DNA of 64,000 bases from Hygrocybe punicea (GCA_963556145.1 OY744471.1:3837590-3901589), one strand, 5' to 3'; counted from the stretch's first letter, positions 22,963-32,744 are shown. Made by a program: numbers and translations. The notes: a model not told the origin generated them from the sequence alone.

Positions 22963-23482
22963 TTAGGCCCTGTTCAGCTGGGATTATAACCTGAGATTAT
23001 TCACGAGATTATTTACACTATCCAAACTTGTGCAAAGTCACGCTTCCTCTTTTGGATCTTGCTGATCAGCTGACTGTAAAGCTGAAATCGACATGACTAT
23101 TCTGGTAGCTTAGTAATCATTCTGTCAATACTTTAAACTCCACATACCACAGGCTTTTGGATGAAAAAAAGAGTTATCCTATATTAGTTTGCACTAACCA
23201 AGGCTACACCAAGTTTTGTAGTAGATTTGTATGGGAGATTAATAACTGCTGGATGAGCAGTCATGCTGACTAAGCTAGTACTAAGAATAGACTGTCTCTA
23301 ACCCAATTAGGCCAAATAATCCGAAAGCAGCCACAAGGAAATCAATGAAGAATTCCTCACTCAACCTCACTACTTGAACTATGCTAGATGAGCTTCATTA
23401 GTCCTGTGATGTATGCTATTATTTTATAATGCATTTTTGTACACTGCAGCATGAGTTCCTTACTGCGAAAACAATGCCACGT

Positions 23483-23638
23483 TGTAGTAGTTGTACCTGG
23501 GCCATCACGTGACCCAGGTCCCACGGTTGGATCTCCTTATGTAGTCATTTCCTGTTGTAGCGAGAGTCGTCCCATTCCATCATCCCATCCAGACCCCGAT
23601 TCCGTAGTGATCCCTTGAGCGTCCTCGGTACCACTCCA
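23483..23638 (+). repeat. 5' LTR of the gypsy element
   Basis: 156 bp. Contains the hairpin ACCTGGG-CCATCACGTGA-CCCAGGT (about 23495-23519) with a CACGTG E-box in its loop side. It is identical by eye to 29921-30076. Confidence 0.92.
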
Positions 23639-24073
23639 ACGTGGTGATGAGAGCGACATTCGAACCCTAGCCAAACACGTACCCAGAACCAAAACCAGTA
23701 CCAGTGCGAGACGTTTCAGAACCCGAGCAAAGAACTACGAACAAAGAACCAGGAACTAGAACCGATACTAGTACAGTACAAAACACCCTCACCAGCCTCC
23801 AATTTCCCCACGACGTCTTCACTACACCCATACCGCTCCGCACAAAACCAACGAAAAACGTTAACCCGACTCAGAGACAACCGCGGCCGATACACTCCAT
23901 CCCAACCAAGCTCACCATCGACAACAACATCTTCCGAATCGTCCGTCACAGATCCCTCTAGTAACCCAAGAACCCCAGAGCAAAGTCAACCGAACACACC
24001 ACCAACATCACCAGCACCACAACTACCCGACATCCAAAACAACCCAACGCCAGTACAAAACCGCCGAATCACC

Positions 24074-25417
24074 ATGACCGAGTCCAGAGCCCTGCGCTGG
24101 GACGGCGGCCCCGATGAAAAAACGGCACCGGGCCAGTTCCTTCGCGAAATCAATATCAAAATCGAAGACAAAGAGTACAACACAGATAAAAAGAAGATCG
24201 AATGCTTCCGCAATAATCTCGACTACGGAGGAACCGCTGATCTATGGTACGACGAACTACCGGACGACACCAAAAAGGACTGGGACAAACTCGTCGAAGC
24301 GTTCGACAAGGAGTGGCCCAAAAACGCCGTGCCCAAACCCTCCAAACTCGAACAAGTCCGAGCCCTTAAAGACTGGACCATTACAGCGGGAGAATTAGGT
24401 ACAAAAACAAAAACAACAGGATCAAAAGACGTATGGACCCACGTAAAATGGGCAAACGGGTTAGCGGCAAAAGTACGCGATGCAGAGGACAAAGGAGGAC
24501 TCTTGTTACAGGACGTGTTCGACGCACTACCGGAACCCATTCGCGACCTCATTCGAGACAAACCCCGTGCGGACTACAAAGAGCTCGCGGAAACGGTACG
24601 CACCATCGACGTCATCTACCTCCAGGAGACGGTAGACAAACACAAAAGAAATGAGGAGACCGCCAGACTAGCACGAGTAGGGAACTCACCAACCAAGACC
24701 CTCCGCGACTCGTTCGCCAGCACCCACATCCACTCAAACGCAGGTCCCCGACCATACACCAGCCCCCAAAGCTTCCAACCACACGCTACACGAGCCCCCA
24801 CGTTCGACCCCTTTGGAGGAGACGCAGGCGGCCGCGGGAACCTGTTCGGAGGAAGGGGATCTACCATTCGACCCTACAGAGGCACGGGCCTAGGAGCCCT
24901 AGGCATGGGAAGACAAACGCCCGGCCCTCCGTTCACAACTAGCACCGCAGACCGCCCCTTCGCCACAAGGCACCACGACTTACGAAACATCAACCTCCCG
25001 CACCACCCCGACACCGAAGCCGGCCACGCTGCATATAACACACAAGTAATCGCATGGAACCGCGCAAACCCCAACGGCCGTCCCGACGAGCTCCACCCAT
25101 TCCCATTAACACCCGGAACAGCACCTCTCGGATCGCGCGAGTGCTGGGACTGTGGCAGAGCAGGTCACCGAACCGGAGACCCCGATTGCCCCCGTATCCC
25201 AATCCCCGATCAGGAACGAACATGGCGCCGCGTCGCCAGTCGCATAAGCCGTGAAGCAGCAAAGGAACGTTACCTCACCCAAAACGTAAACTTCGTCGGC
25301 CACGGATATCACGATCACCACTACGGATACGACAATTACGAGCAACCGTACAGAACCTACAACTACCCGAACGAGCTCGACGACGGCCAGGGAAATGGCG
25401 AAGGGCCGTCCGCATAG
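24074..25417 (+). CDS. gag polyprotein of the gypsy element
   Basis: 447 residues. The frame is open far upstream of 24074 without an ATG, so the Met at 24074 (MTESRALRWDGGP) is the best start. The first ~230 residues are the retrotransposon-gag fold (FRNNLDYGGTADLWYDELP, LVEAFDKEWPK, DVFDALPEPIRDLI), which assembles the particle. Residues ~235-330 are Gly/Pro/Arg-rich. A zinc knuckle CWDCGRAGHRTGDPDC lies at ~357-372; its last spacing is six residues instead of the usual four. The last ~70 residues are His/Tyr-rich. The stop TAG at 25415 lies in the loop of a hairpin, seven codons after a slippery heptamer. Confidence 0.92.
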   Translation: MTESRALRWDGGPDEKTAPGQFLREINIKIEDKEYNTDKKKIECFRNNLDYGGTADLWYDELPDDTKKDWDKLVEAFDKEWPKNAVPKPSKLEQVRALKDWTITAGELGTKTKTTGSKDVWTHVKWANGLAAKVRDAEDKGGLLLQDVFDALPEPIRDLIRDKPRADYKELAETVRTIDVIYLQETVDKHKRNEETARLARVGNSPTKTLRDSFASTHIHSNAGPRPYTSPQSFQPHATRAPTFDPFGGDAGGRGNLFGGRGSTIRPYRGTGLGALGMGRQTPGPPFTTSTADRPFATRHHDLRNINLPHHPDTEAGHAAYNTQVIAWNRANPNGRPDELHPFPLTPGTAPLGSRECWDCGRAGHRTGDPDCPRIPIPDQERTWRRVASRISREAAKERYLTQNVNFVGHGYHDHHYGYDNYEQPYRTYNYPNELDDGQGNGEGPSA

Positions 25418-25435
25418 ACGAAAGTCGGGCGGCCC
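25390..25435 (+). promoter_or_regulatory. -1 programmed ribosomal frameshift signal at the gag-pol junction
   Basis: The heptamer G-GGA-AAT occupies 25390-25396 in the gag frame, fitting X-XXY-YYZ. After 6 nt, GGGCCGTCCG (25403-25412) can pair with CGGGCGGCCC (25426-25435), a 10-bp GC stem with one G-U pair and a 13-nt loop that contains the gag stop codon. Slipping back one base puts ribosomes into the pol frame at 25396, which is open through 35 codons to the first pol Met. Pairing and frame were checked by hand. Confidence 0.8.
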
Positions 25436-28400
25436 AACAAAATCACCAGGCGGACACGCAGGTCCCCGACCAAAGTACGGGATGGGTCGGGGACACACGG
25501 ATGAGCCCCCTCAATACAACTGCGCATACGGACACAGACCCCCTAGTCAGTACGAACACCGTGTACCATATACCCAAACACGAGACCATTGACCCGTATG
25601 TGATTGAGAGAGACGCTCTACCAGCGAAACCATTCATCCACCCAATAAGCCTCCGAGGCCCACAAGGAATTCCTTACAGAATAAACAGTCTGTTCGACGA
25701 CGGGGCCATGGTAAACTCCATGTGCACGTCAACATACAAAAAGTACAGAGACCGGCTCGGCGCACTGTTCCCATCGCGCATGACGCTACGTATGGCGAAT
25801 GGAGCCAAAATACCATCGCAGGGCCAATGGACCGGCGACGTAGACCTCGACGGACTGCACAGACGCGCTACGTTCGAGGTATTCCCAAGCGGAGGCAATT
25901 GGTCACTCCTATTTGGGAAGCCGTTGCTCCAGCAATATAGGGCCATCCACAACTACGAAGACGACACGCTGAGCGTACCACACAACGGCGGCTGGAAGAA
26001 GATACTAAACGACAACAACACCAACGATGACCCCCAACCACCCCAAACCCACCCAGCTACAACGACACTAAGCGACACCCTTCAAGCAGCAGCCCTAACA
26101 CCGAGACCAATCGCCGCAGGGGTCGGCCTATCTTGGCGCCGCGAACACGGATACCCACAAATAACCACCAGCCTAGTGAACGACGAACCGCCCAGTAAAG
26201 AAGGAAAAACACATACCCGTTCCCGCAACGCGTTCGCTCCGCTCGCCAGACTCGAGGATACGATCCTGGGCGAAACGCTCGATCGGGCAAACAACAGGTC
26301 CGCATACCTACCACCCGAACTCCAAGGATACCGCATGCCGAGACACCCGGCTGGCCCATCGAGAACCGCACAGCTCGAATGCGACATAGACGGCGTTGAG
26401 AAAACTCAGGAACGGACGAGCCGCCGCAAGGGACGCCGCGACCGACGCAGAAGAACCACCTCGTTTGACCACGCACCGCCACAGCCCACAACCCACACGA
26501 CGCCCGAACGCCCGCCCAAGCCAGTACCAAGCCAACCGATCTATACTACCCAGGAACACTGCCAACAGGACGACGACGACATCGGAGACATGCAACCGGA
26601 GGTCGACTTGGACGCAGATAAATCAATCTTCACCAGGAAAACTCACCCATTCAAGAAAGAGCGCGTCGAAGCAGTACTGGCCAACGTTAAACTCGGACAC
26701 GACCTCACCCCCACCCAACGAACACAAACGGAAGACCTGCTTCGCGAGTTCGCGGACTGTTTCGCTCTATCCGTGAGCGAGGTGAGCCCTGTCCCCGGCG
26801 CTGAACACCGAATACACATACCTCCCAACACAGTGTTCCCAAAACGGGTACCTCGACAACGGCAGTTCAACGTAGCACAACGCGAGTTCCTCAACAAAAC
26901 CATAGACGAGTTGTTGGCCGCCGACATCATAGAACCAATACGACCGGAGGACGTGAAATGCGCCTCACCCATCGCCCTGGGACACAAAGCCCACGACGGC
27001 CCAGGACTCCCAATGGAGGAACTGCAGTACCGGGTCAACGAGGAATGCGCCGCCCACGGATTCCCACCACCGCACGACCTAGAACCACGACAGCCACCCG
27101 AAACACCACCCCCGGAAACCACAAAACCCGCGAAGTGGCGGTTCTGCCAAAACTACAAAGCACTAAACAATGTAACGGAAGTGTTTCCGATGCCGCAGGG
27201 CGACATCCGCGCAAAACAGCAACGCCTAAGCGGACACAGGTGGGTGCATGGCTTCGACTTCGCGTCGGGCTTCTACGCAGTCGTCATCCCTCAGGAAAGC
27301 AGGCCGTATTTAGCATTCTACATCGAAGGTCGCGGCTTCTTCACACAAAAACGGATGCCCTTCGGCCTCACCGGCGCCCCCTCAACCTTTGCACACACCA
27401 CAGCCCAGGCCCTCGGAGACATACTCACAACTTTGCAGCTCGAACTTTTCGTGGACGATGGCGGAACAGCTGGGGATGACTTCGACGAGATGCTAGAGCG
27501 CACACGGCGCTTCTTTCAAAGGGTCCGCGAGACAGGCCTATCCCTATCAGCGAAAAAGTCAAAATTCTTCATGACAGAAATTATATTTGCAGGATCCAAA
27601 GTCGGACCCGACGGTGTCCAAGCCGACGAGACCAAAGTCACCGCCGTGGTCGATTGGAGGGCACCACCGGACCTTCTCGCCCTCTCCAGCTTCCTCGGCT
27701 TAACGGGATACTTCAGAGATCTCATTCAGGGCTACGCCAAGCTCGCGCAGCCACTGTCCGACCTCCTATGCTCCGCCGACATACCGAAAAACGCCGGGAA
27801 ATCAGCATATCGCGCAGCGCTGAGAGGCGTCAAGCTCGCCAATAGATGGACCGAAAAACACAAGAAGTGTTTTCTCGACTTGAAGACAGTCCTCACCACT
27901 AACCCAGTTCTCTCAGCGCCGCGGTTCGACGGAACGCCCTTCATCGTCACGACGGACGGCTGCAAAGAGGGTTTCGGAGCAGTCCTCTCCCAGAGGATGA
28001 GCGTAACACGACCCGGTGGCAAAGTAATAACAAGCCTACACCCCATCGCATACGCCTCTAAACGCACCTCCACCGCTGAAGAACGCTACAAGCCATTCCT
28101 GCTCGAATTTGCGGCCCTCAAGTTTGCGCTGGACAAATTTGACAACATCATTTGGGGGTTCCCCGTCGAACTGGAGACGGATTGCCAGGCCCTGCGTGAC
28201 GTTCTAAACAGCACTGACCTTAACGCTACCCACGCACGCTGGAGAGACGGGGTGCTAGCCCACCAGATAACCGACGTCCGCCACATTCCGGGCAGAGTGA
28301 ACCTCGTGGGCGATGCACTCAGCCGCAAAGACGAAGAGCTCCCGAGGATACCGGGGGACGGGAGCAGCTGGTCTGTTTCACCAGACTGGGAGGTCTCACG

Positions 28401-29886
28401 CGGCCTCGCCTACGACCTCTTCACGTTAACTGATGCCACCCCTGACACCCACCAATCGCTACGCAACCGCTTCCAAGACGAACTCGTGTTCGTCGAGATC
28501 ATAGATGCCTTACTCGACAACCCCGACAACCCATCTGAGCGTGACAAACGACGCGCGACCCACCGAGCAAGAGACTTCTTCATCGAGGAGGGACGCCTGT
28601 GGAAGCTGGGCAATCCCACACCCGCGAGGGCCACACCACGCCGAGAGTGCGTCACCAAAGCGGAGGCGACGGCACTCGCCAAATTGGAGCACGACAAAAC
28701 CCACATGGGACGCGACTTAATCAAAATGCAGCTGTTGGACAAAATATGCACCCCATTCCTCGACGCATCAATAACAACGGCGATACGCCAGTGCGGGCGG
28801 TGCAAGAACTTCGGGACCACCCACGTCCACGCCCTACTCCGACCAATCGTCAGGAGCCAGCCTTTCGAGCTGCTCGTAGGCGACTACACCTCTATGCCGA
28901 CGGGAAAGGGTGGGTACACAAAGATAGGCCTCTACGCTGACGTATTCTCCAGGAAACTATTCGCGTTCAAGATCAAATCCGCCACGGGAAAAGCCACCGT
29001 GGAAAGCTTGGAACGAATCAGCAATGCATTCGTCGCACCCACGGTATTCATGACCGACGGAGGTTCCCACTTTGACTGCGACGTGGTGCGAAACTACTGT
29101 GCTAGTGTCCGAACTAAACACCATGTCGTAGCCGCGTACTCCCCCTGGATCAATGGACTCATAGAAGGATCAAACAAGATACTCCTGAACACCCTTAAAC
29201 GACTGTGCGCTCCCGGACTCGGAGAGGATGAGTATGAGCTAATGGCCGTCAACGACATCCCAAAAAATTGGCCCCAACATTTGGATGCTGCGGTGAAAGC
29301 TTTATCTGATAGAATCCTTCCATCACTAAAATTTTCCCCGAATGAGTTACTATTCGGTTTAGCAGTGAACTCCCGAGCCCCAGACGACCCCGAAGCCACC
29401 CCACTACCCACAGACACTGCAATAGCAATTCACCTCGCTTACGCGGAGCAACAGCGGTTAGACGGTCACGCTTGCGCCGTGGACCACGCAGCAAACCGCA
29501 AGGCAATTTTCGACGCCAGGGTCCTCCAACACGCCCCCAGAGAAGTTATATTTAAATCTGGCCAGCTAGTACAAGTATATCGCAGTGACCTGATCAATGT
29601 CTACTCTAGTGAACGCAAACTACTACCACGCTGGTCCGTGCCCCGCCGCATCGTAGCCCGAATACGCAATTCCTACTCCCTGGAAACCCTGGAGGGCATT
29701 GCCCTACCAGGTACCTTCAACGCCCGCCGACTTCGAACCTTCGAGCCCAGGGCAGGCACCAGGTTGGCGCATGCCGAGAGCATTCGACCGCGCAGCACCG
29801 ACACCGATGAGCCTAGTTTGGATCCAGAGAGGATTGGCCAGGAGGCTGACCCAGACGCGACTCGTGATGAGGAGGTTGTTCCCTAG
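25396..29886 (+). CDS. pol polyprotein of the gypsy element (protease-RT-RNase H-integrase)
   Basis: The first Met is at 25501 (1461 residues from there), but the -1 frame is open from 25396, so a Gag-Pol fusion is likely. Counting from 25501: a retropepsin-like segment with FDDGAMVNSM near residue 65 (DDGA instead of the usual DS/TGA); RT from ~540 with WRFCQNYKALNN, PFGLTGAPSTF and the active-site FVDD; RNase H from ~810 with TTDGCKEGFGAVLSQ, ETDCQALRD and GDALSRK; integrase with an H-H-C-C region (LEHDKTHMGRD, CGRC), then GDYTSMP, MTDGGSHF and NGLIEGSNK giving D, D, E. The reading frame is uninterrupted. Translated as the precursor that copies and inserts the element. Confidence 0.94.
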   Translation, partial: WRRAVRIDESRAAQQNHQADTQVPDQSTGWVGDTRMSPLNTTAHTDTDPLVSTNTVYHIPKHETIDPYVIERDALPAKPFIHPISLRGPQGIPYRINSLFDDGAMVNSMCTSTYKKYRDRLGALFPSRMTLRMANGAKIPSQGQWTGDVDLDGLHRRATFEVFPSGGNWSLLFGKPLLQQYRAIHNYEDDTLSVPHNGGWKKILNDNNTNDDPQPPQTHPATTTLSDTLQAAALTPRPIAAGVGLSWRREHGYPQITTSLVNDEPPSKEGKTHTRSRNAFAPLARLEDTILGETLDRANNRSAYLPPELQGYRMPRHPAGPSRTAQLECDIDGVEKTQERTSRRKGRRDRRRRTTSFDHAPPQPTTHTTPERPPKPVPSQPIYTTQEHCQQDDDDIGDMQPEVDLDADKSIFTRKTHPFKKERVEAVLANVKLGHDLTPTQRTQTEDLLREFADCFALSVSEVSPVPGAEHRIHIPPNTVFPKRVPRQRQFNVAQREFLNKTIDELLAADIIEPIRPEDVKCASPIALGHKAHDGPGLPMEELQYRVNEECAAHGFPPPHDLEPRQPPETPPPETTKPAKWRFCQNYKALNNVTEVFPMPQGDIRAKQQRLSGHRWVHGFDFASGFYAVVIPQESRPYLAFYIEGRGFFTQKRMPFGLTGAPSTFAHTTAQALGDILTTLQLELFVDDGGTAGDDFDEMLERTRRFFQRVRETGLSLSAKKSKFFMTEIIFAGSKVGPDGVQADETKVTAVVDWRAPPDLLALSSFLGLTGYFRDLIQGYAKLAQPLSDLLCSADIPKNAGKSAYRAALRGVKLANRWTEKHKKCFLDLKTVLTTNPVLSAPRFDGTPFIVTTDGCKEGFGAVLSQRMSVTRPGGKVITSLHPIAYASKRTSTAEERYKPFLLEFAALKFALDKFDNIIWGFPVELETDCQALRDVLNSTDLNATHARWRDGVLAHQITDVRHIPGRVNLVGDALSRKDEELPRIPGDGSSWSVSPDWEVSRGLAYDLFTLTDATPDTHQSLRNRFQDELVFVEIIDALLDNPDNPSERDKRRATHRARDFFIEEGRLWKLGNPTPARATPRRECVTKAEATALAKLEHDKTHMGRDLIKMQLLDKICTPFLDASITTAIRQCGRCKNFGTTHVHALLRPIVRSQPFELLVGDYTSMPTGKGGYTKIGLYADVFSRKLFAFKIKSATGKATVESLERISNAFVAPTVFMTDGGSHFDCDVVRNYCASVRTKHHVVAAYSPWINGLIEGSNKILLNTLKRLCAPGLGEDEYELMAVNDIPKNWPQHLDAAVKALSDRILPSLKFSPNELLFGLAVNSRAPDDPEATPLPTDTAIAIHLAYAEQQRLDGHACAVDHAANRKAIFDARVLQHAPREVIFKSGQLVQVYRSDLINVYSSERKLLPRWSVPRRIVARIRNSYSLETLEGIALPGTFNARRLRTFEPRAGTRLAHAESIRPRSTDTDEPSLDPERIGQEADPDATRDEEVVP

Positions 29887-29920
29887 CAACGAGGACGTTG
29901 CTAAAGAGGAGGGGGGTACT

Positions 29921-30076
29921 TGTAGTAGTTGTACCTGGGCCATCACGTGACCCAGGTCCCACGGTTGGATCTCCTTATGTAGTCATTTCCTGTTGTAGCG
30001 AGAGTCGTCCCATTCCATCATCCCATCCAGACCCCGATTCCGTAGTGATCCCTTGAGCGTCCTCGGTACCACTCCA
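29921..30076 (+). repeat. 3' LTR of the gypsy element
   Basis: 156 bp, identical by eye to the 5' LTR, preceded by a polypurine tract and followed by the ACGT duplication. Confidence 0.92.
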
Positions 30077-30627
30077 ACGTCACCAGTCAGCACATGCCTT
30101 GATGACAACCAACCAACACATGATTTGATGACTTAAGACCTTACCTTGATTTGGTGTGACTAGTGTGACCATTGAACCAAATCAAGGTAAGGTCTTAAGT
30201 CATCAAATCACGTGTTGGTTGGTTGTCATCAAGGCATGTGCTGACTGGTGACGTGGCATTGTTTTCGCAGTAAGGAACTCATGCTGCAGTGTACAAAAAT
30301 GCATTATAAAATAATAGCATACATCACAGGACTAATGAAGCTCATCTAGCATAGTTCAAGTAGTGAGGTTGAGTGAGGAATTCTTCATTGATTTCCTTGT
30401 GGCTGCTTTCGGATTATTTGGCCTAATTGGGTTAGAGACAGTCTATTCTTAGTACTGGCTTAGTCATCATGACTGCTCATCCAGCAGTTATTAATCTCCC
30501 ATACAAATCTACTAAAAAACTTGGTATAGCCTTGGTTAGTACAAACTAATATAGGATAATCATCCAAAAGCCTGTGGTATGTGAAGTTTAAAGTATTGAC
30601 AGAATGATTACTAAGCTACCAGAATAG

Positions 30628-31691
30628 CTTTACTTAGTTTTTACTTAGTTTTTAAATAATTTATTTACTATAGTCTAATCACACTCGAACCAGCTTCGGA
30701 GTGACACTCGTCCTCCCCTTTCAGTCAACCGCTGCTTGACTTGGAGCCTGTGCGCCCCCTTTTCGCTTCATCCTTTCCCCTTTGGGAACCTTCTTTCATT
30801 ATCTCACTTCACCCCTTTCTACCTTTATAAACGCTTCTTGAGGTAGGCTCCTATCCTTAGGATCCTCTCAGTCTCACCTCGAGTAAGCCGTTTATTTTTC
30901 TTTCTCTTCCTCTCTCACCTTTCATACTCACCATTCTCTTCAGTTGTTTCCTCTTCCGTACTTTCTCCCACCCTTTACCTCTTACCCATTTTTTGCCAGT
31001 CACGGTTCTGCAGCCTCTTTTGCTCACATGCTCCATCTGTATTGTATCGTCAATATACTTTCTTTCTTTTCTGGGCCCAGCTTCTGAATTCAGAGCTGGG
31101 CCGCAGACACCTTACTCCACTCGAAAGACAACTGAGTAAGCGTGATTAGAAGGCACCATAGAAATGCCAGTCCCTACAGTACCCGACAATGAATTGCACA
31201 ATGCCGCTGCCAATAACACTATCCGCCAACACCCTCACCTTTTTCGCATCGTCACTCCCATCCGCGTGGACAAGCTTCATTCCTACCTTACCACACACCC
31301 CAATCAGCCCTTTGTCCACTCGGTCTGCCATGGATTACTTGAAGGTTTCTGGCCTTGGGCGCAGACTGACGACCCCTCATATCCTGTTACCCGCGACAAC
31401 TCCTTTTGGCCCATCAAGGACCCTGAACATCGTGCCTTCTTGCTGGAGCAACGAGATGCCAAAATCGCACTAGGCCAATTTTCTCCCCCTTTTGGGTCTG
31501 ACCTTCTCCCAGGCATGCACAGCATGCCCCTCGGTGTCATCTTAAAACCCCATTCAACAGCCTTACGGATGGTCATCGACCAGAGTGCAGAACCCTTTCC
31601 TCAGAATGCCTTGATCCCTAAAGAGGACCGATTCGTGCATATGGACAATCTACACCACCTTGGCCACGCTCTCCGCTTTACAGTCAGCTGA
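30628..31691 (+). pseudogene. DIRS/Ngaro-like reverse transcriptase N-terminal fragment inside the foldback arm
   Basis: The right arm of the palindrome is interrupted at 30628-31674, where 14 bp of the partner arm are replaced by about 1.05 kb. The insert holds a TATAAA word (~30820), a long pyrimidine-rich leader, and from 31164 a frame of 175 codons whose last three fall in arm sequence. Residues ~30-165 (HPNQPFVHSVCHGLLEGFWP, SPPFGSDLLPGMHSMPLGVI, LKPHSTALRMVIDQSAEP) look like the region just before and including the first RT motifs of DIRS-type elements in basidiomycetes. The catalytic YxDD part is absent. It is a captured or truncated 5' piece; the DIRS assignment is from memory of the motif. 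Confidence 0.5.
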
Positions 31692-31793
31692 TCAGCAATA
31701 TCCAAAAGAGGAAGCATGACTTTGCACAAGTTTGGATAGTGTGAATAATCTCGTGAATAATCTCAGATTATAATCCCAGCCAAACAGGGCCTA

Positions 31794-32188
31794 AGTAAGT
31801 GAGAAGGTTAGCATTCAGGTCTGGGAATTTGGGTTTTGCTGACTGCAGAAATACATATCAAGTACAGACCAGCATGCAAGTGTCCTTTATCATACTACGT
31901 GAATTAAAAGTTCTCTGAAGAGAGGAAGATGGTGGGAGAAAGTGAAAATCTGTTTTGTTGAAGTAGGTGAATCATTCCTTATCCAAGTCACTACTAGTAA
32001 GAGAAAGAGACGCAACGAAGACTGTTTGGTCAATGAATGCAAGACTAAAGGAGATTTTTTAAAAGTTCAAACGAAAATCTGGTAGTACCGACTTGAAATT
32101 CCACATCATGATATTGCCCTAAATGAATGTTGAACAACGGTTGAGGGCAAACTAGAAATACATTGGTTGCTCACCATTCTCTCCTGTC
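31794..32188. other. gene-free spacer
   Basis: About 395 bp between the foldback element and the small secreted protein gene. No feature was recognised. It is the 3' flank of the secreted protein gene. Confidence 0.4.
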
Positions 32189-32744
32189 CTAATTGGCTCT
32201 CTTTCGAACTTGAAAGCCCTGCTCCCGCTTTACCTGTGGACGCGACGTCTGGGGCTGCGCCGCTCGGGCCGCCTTGCGGCGTTTCATGGCTTTGTAGTTG
32301 TCGTCCCTACGGCTTACACACGAGCCAGCGATTGCATGGCCAACACAATCACCTTCATCATTATCAGACATGAGCACGCCCGTGGACTGCGAGAATGTGC
32401 CAATGTGAATGTGAGGCATGATGAGAACCATTGGCAGGAAAGTACAAAACAAAGCGCGGCACGTCAACTTACGTCGACGTATGTGCAAGATCCGACGTCT
32501 AAATAGCTGCAGGTAAGAACACCGTTGTTGTCGCTGTGAAAAGCAAGAGAGAGATTTGCATTATCGAAAGGAGGGCAAGTAAAGCAGCTAGAGATAGCAA
32601 GCGCGTGAAAAGAAGAAAAACACTGGTATGTGAAACTCACGTCGGCGTTGACGAACCCCTGGGGAAGATTGCGCTAGCGGTGACGCATGCAGGGAGGAGG
32701 GTGAAGACGAGGAAGGCAGCGATTGCAAGCGCAGCACGCGCCAT
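32189..32744 (-). CDS. small secreted cysteine-containing protein
   Basis: Three minus-strand exons, 32641-32744, 32473-32533 and 32189-32386, with introns of 107 nt (GTGAGT...CAG) and 86 nt (GTAAGT...CAG), give 120 residues. The start is MARAALAIAAFLVFTLLPAC, a clear secretory signal peptide (likely cut after VTASA, ~25 residues). The mature part has a TDNNGVLTCSYLDVG segment with four cysteines (two in exon 2, two in exon 3, the latter as DCVGHAIAGSC) and a strongly basic C-terminal tail (KAMKRRKAARAAQ). No known domain was recognised. Small secreted proteins of this kind include candidate effectors, but nothing here proves that role. It lies at the edge of the transposon zone. Confidence 0.7.

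Larger units (their letters stand above)
23483..30076 (+). mobile_element. Ty3/gypsy LTR retrotransposon, apparently intact
   Basis: It has 156-bp LTRs at 23483-23638 and 29921-30076 (TGTAG...CTCCA) that I read as identical. The 4-bp ACGT lies before the left LTR (23479-23482) and after the right one (30077-30080). The complementary arm of the host palindrome preserves the empty site GCCACGTCACCAG, which confirms insertion with duplication of ACGT. The layout is LTR, PBS-like TGGTGATGAGAGC at 23642, gag, -1 frameshift signal, pol (protease, RT, RNase H, integrase), purine tract AAAGAGGAGGGGGG at 29903-29916, LTR. Identical LTRs and open frames imply a recent insertion. Confidence 0.93.
22966..31793. 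mobile_element. giant foldback (palindromic) element, invaded by a gypsy element and a DIRS-like fragment
   Basis: The left end GGCCCTGTTCAGCTGGGATT and the complement of the right end GGCCCTGTTTGGCTGGGATT match. The match continues for more than 500 bp (for example the left-arm word CTGCAGCATGAGTTCCTTAC recurs inverted at 30270) and then to a centre at 30155-30176. With the gypsy element (23483-30080) and the segment 30628-31674 removed, the element is about 1.2 kb of near-perfect palindrome. TA lies outside both ends (22964-22965, 31792-31793 by this reading), but TTA/TAA is also possible, so the exact terminus is uncertain by 1-3 bp. No transposase was seen. Confidence 0.8.

Noticed and set aside
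22963..31794. TTA target-site duplication of a PIF/Harbinger type for the foldback element
   Set aside because: The left flank is TTA but the right is TAA, an inverted and not a direct repeat; TA on both sides fits better, though the terminus stays uncertain.
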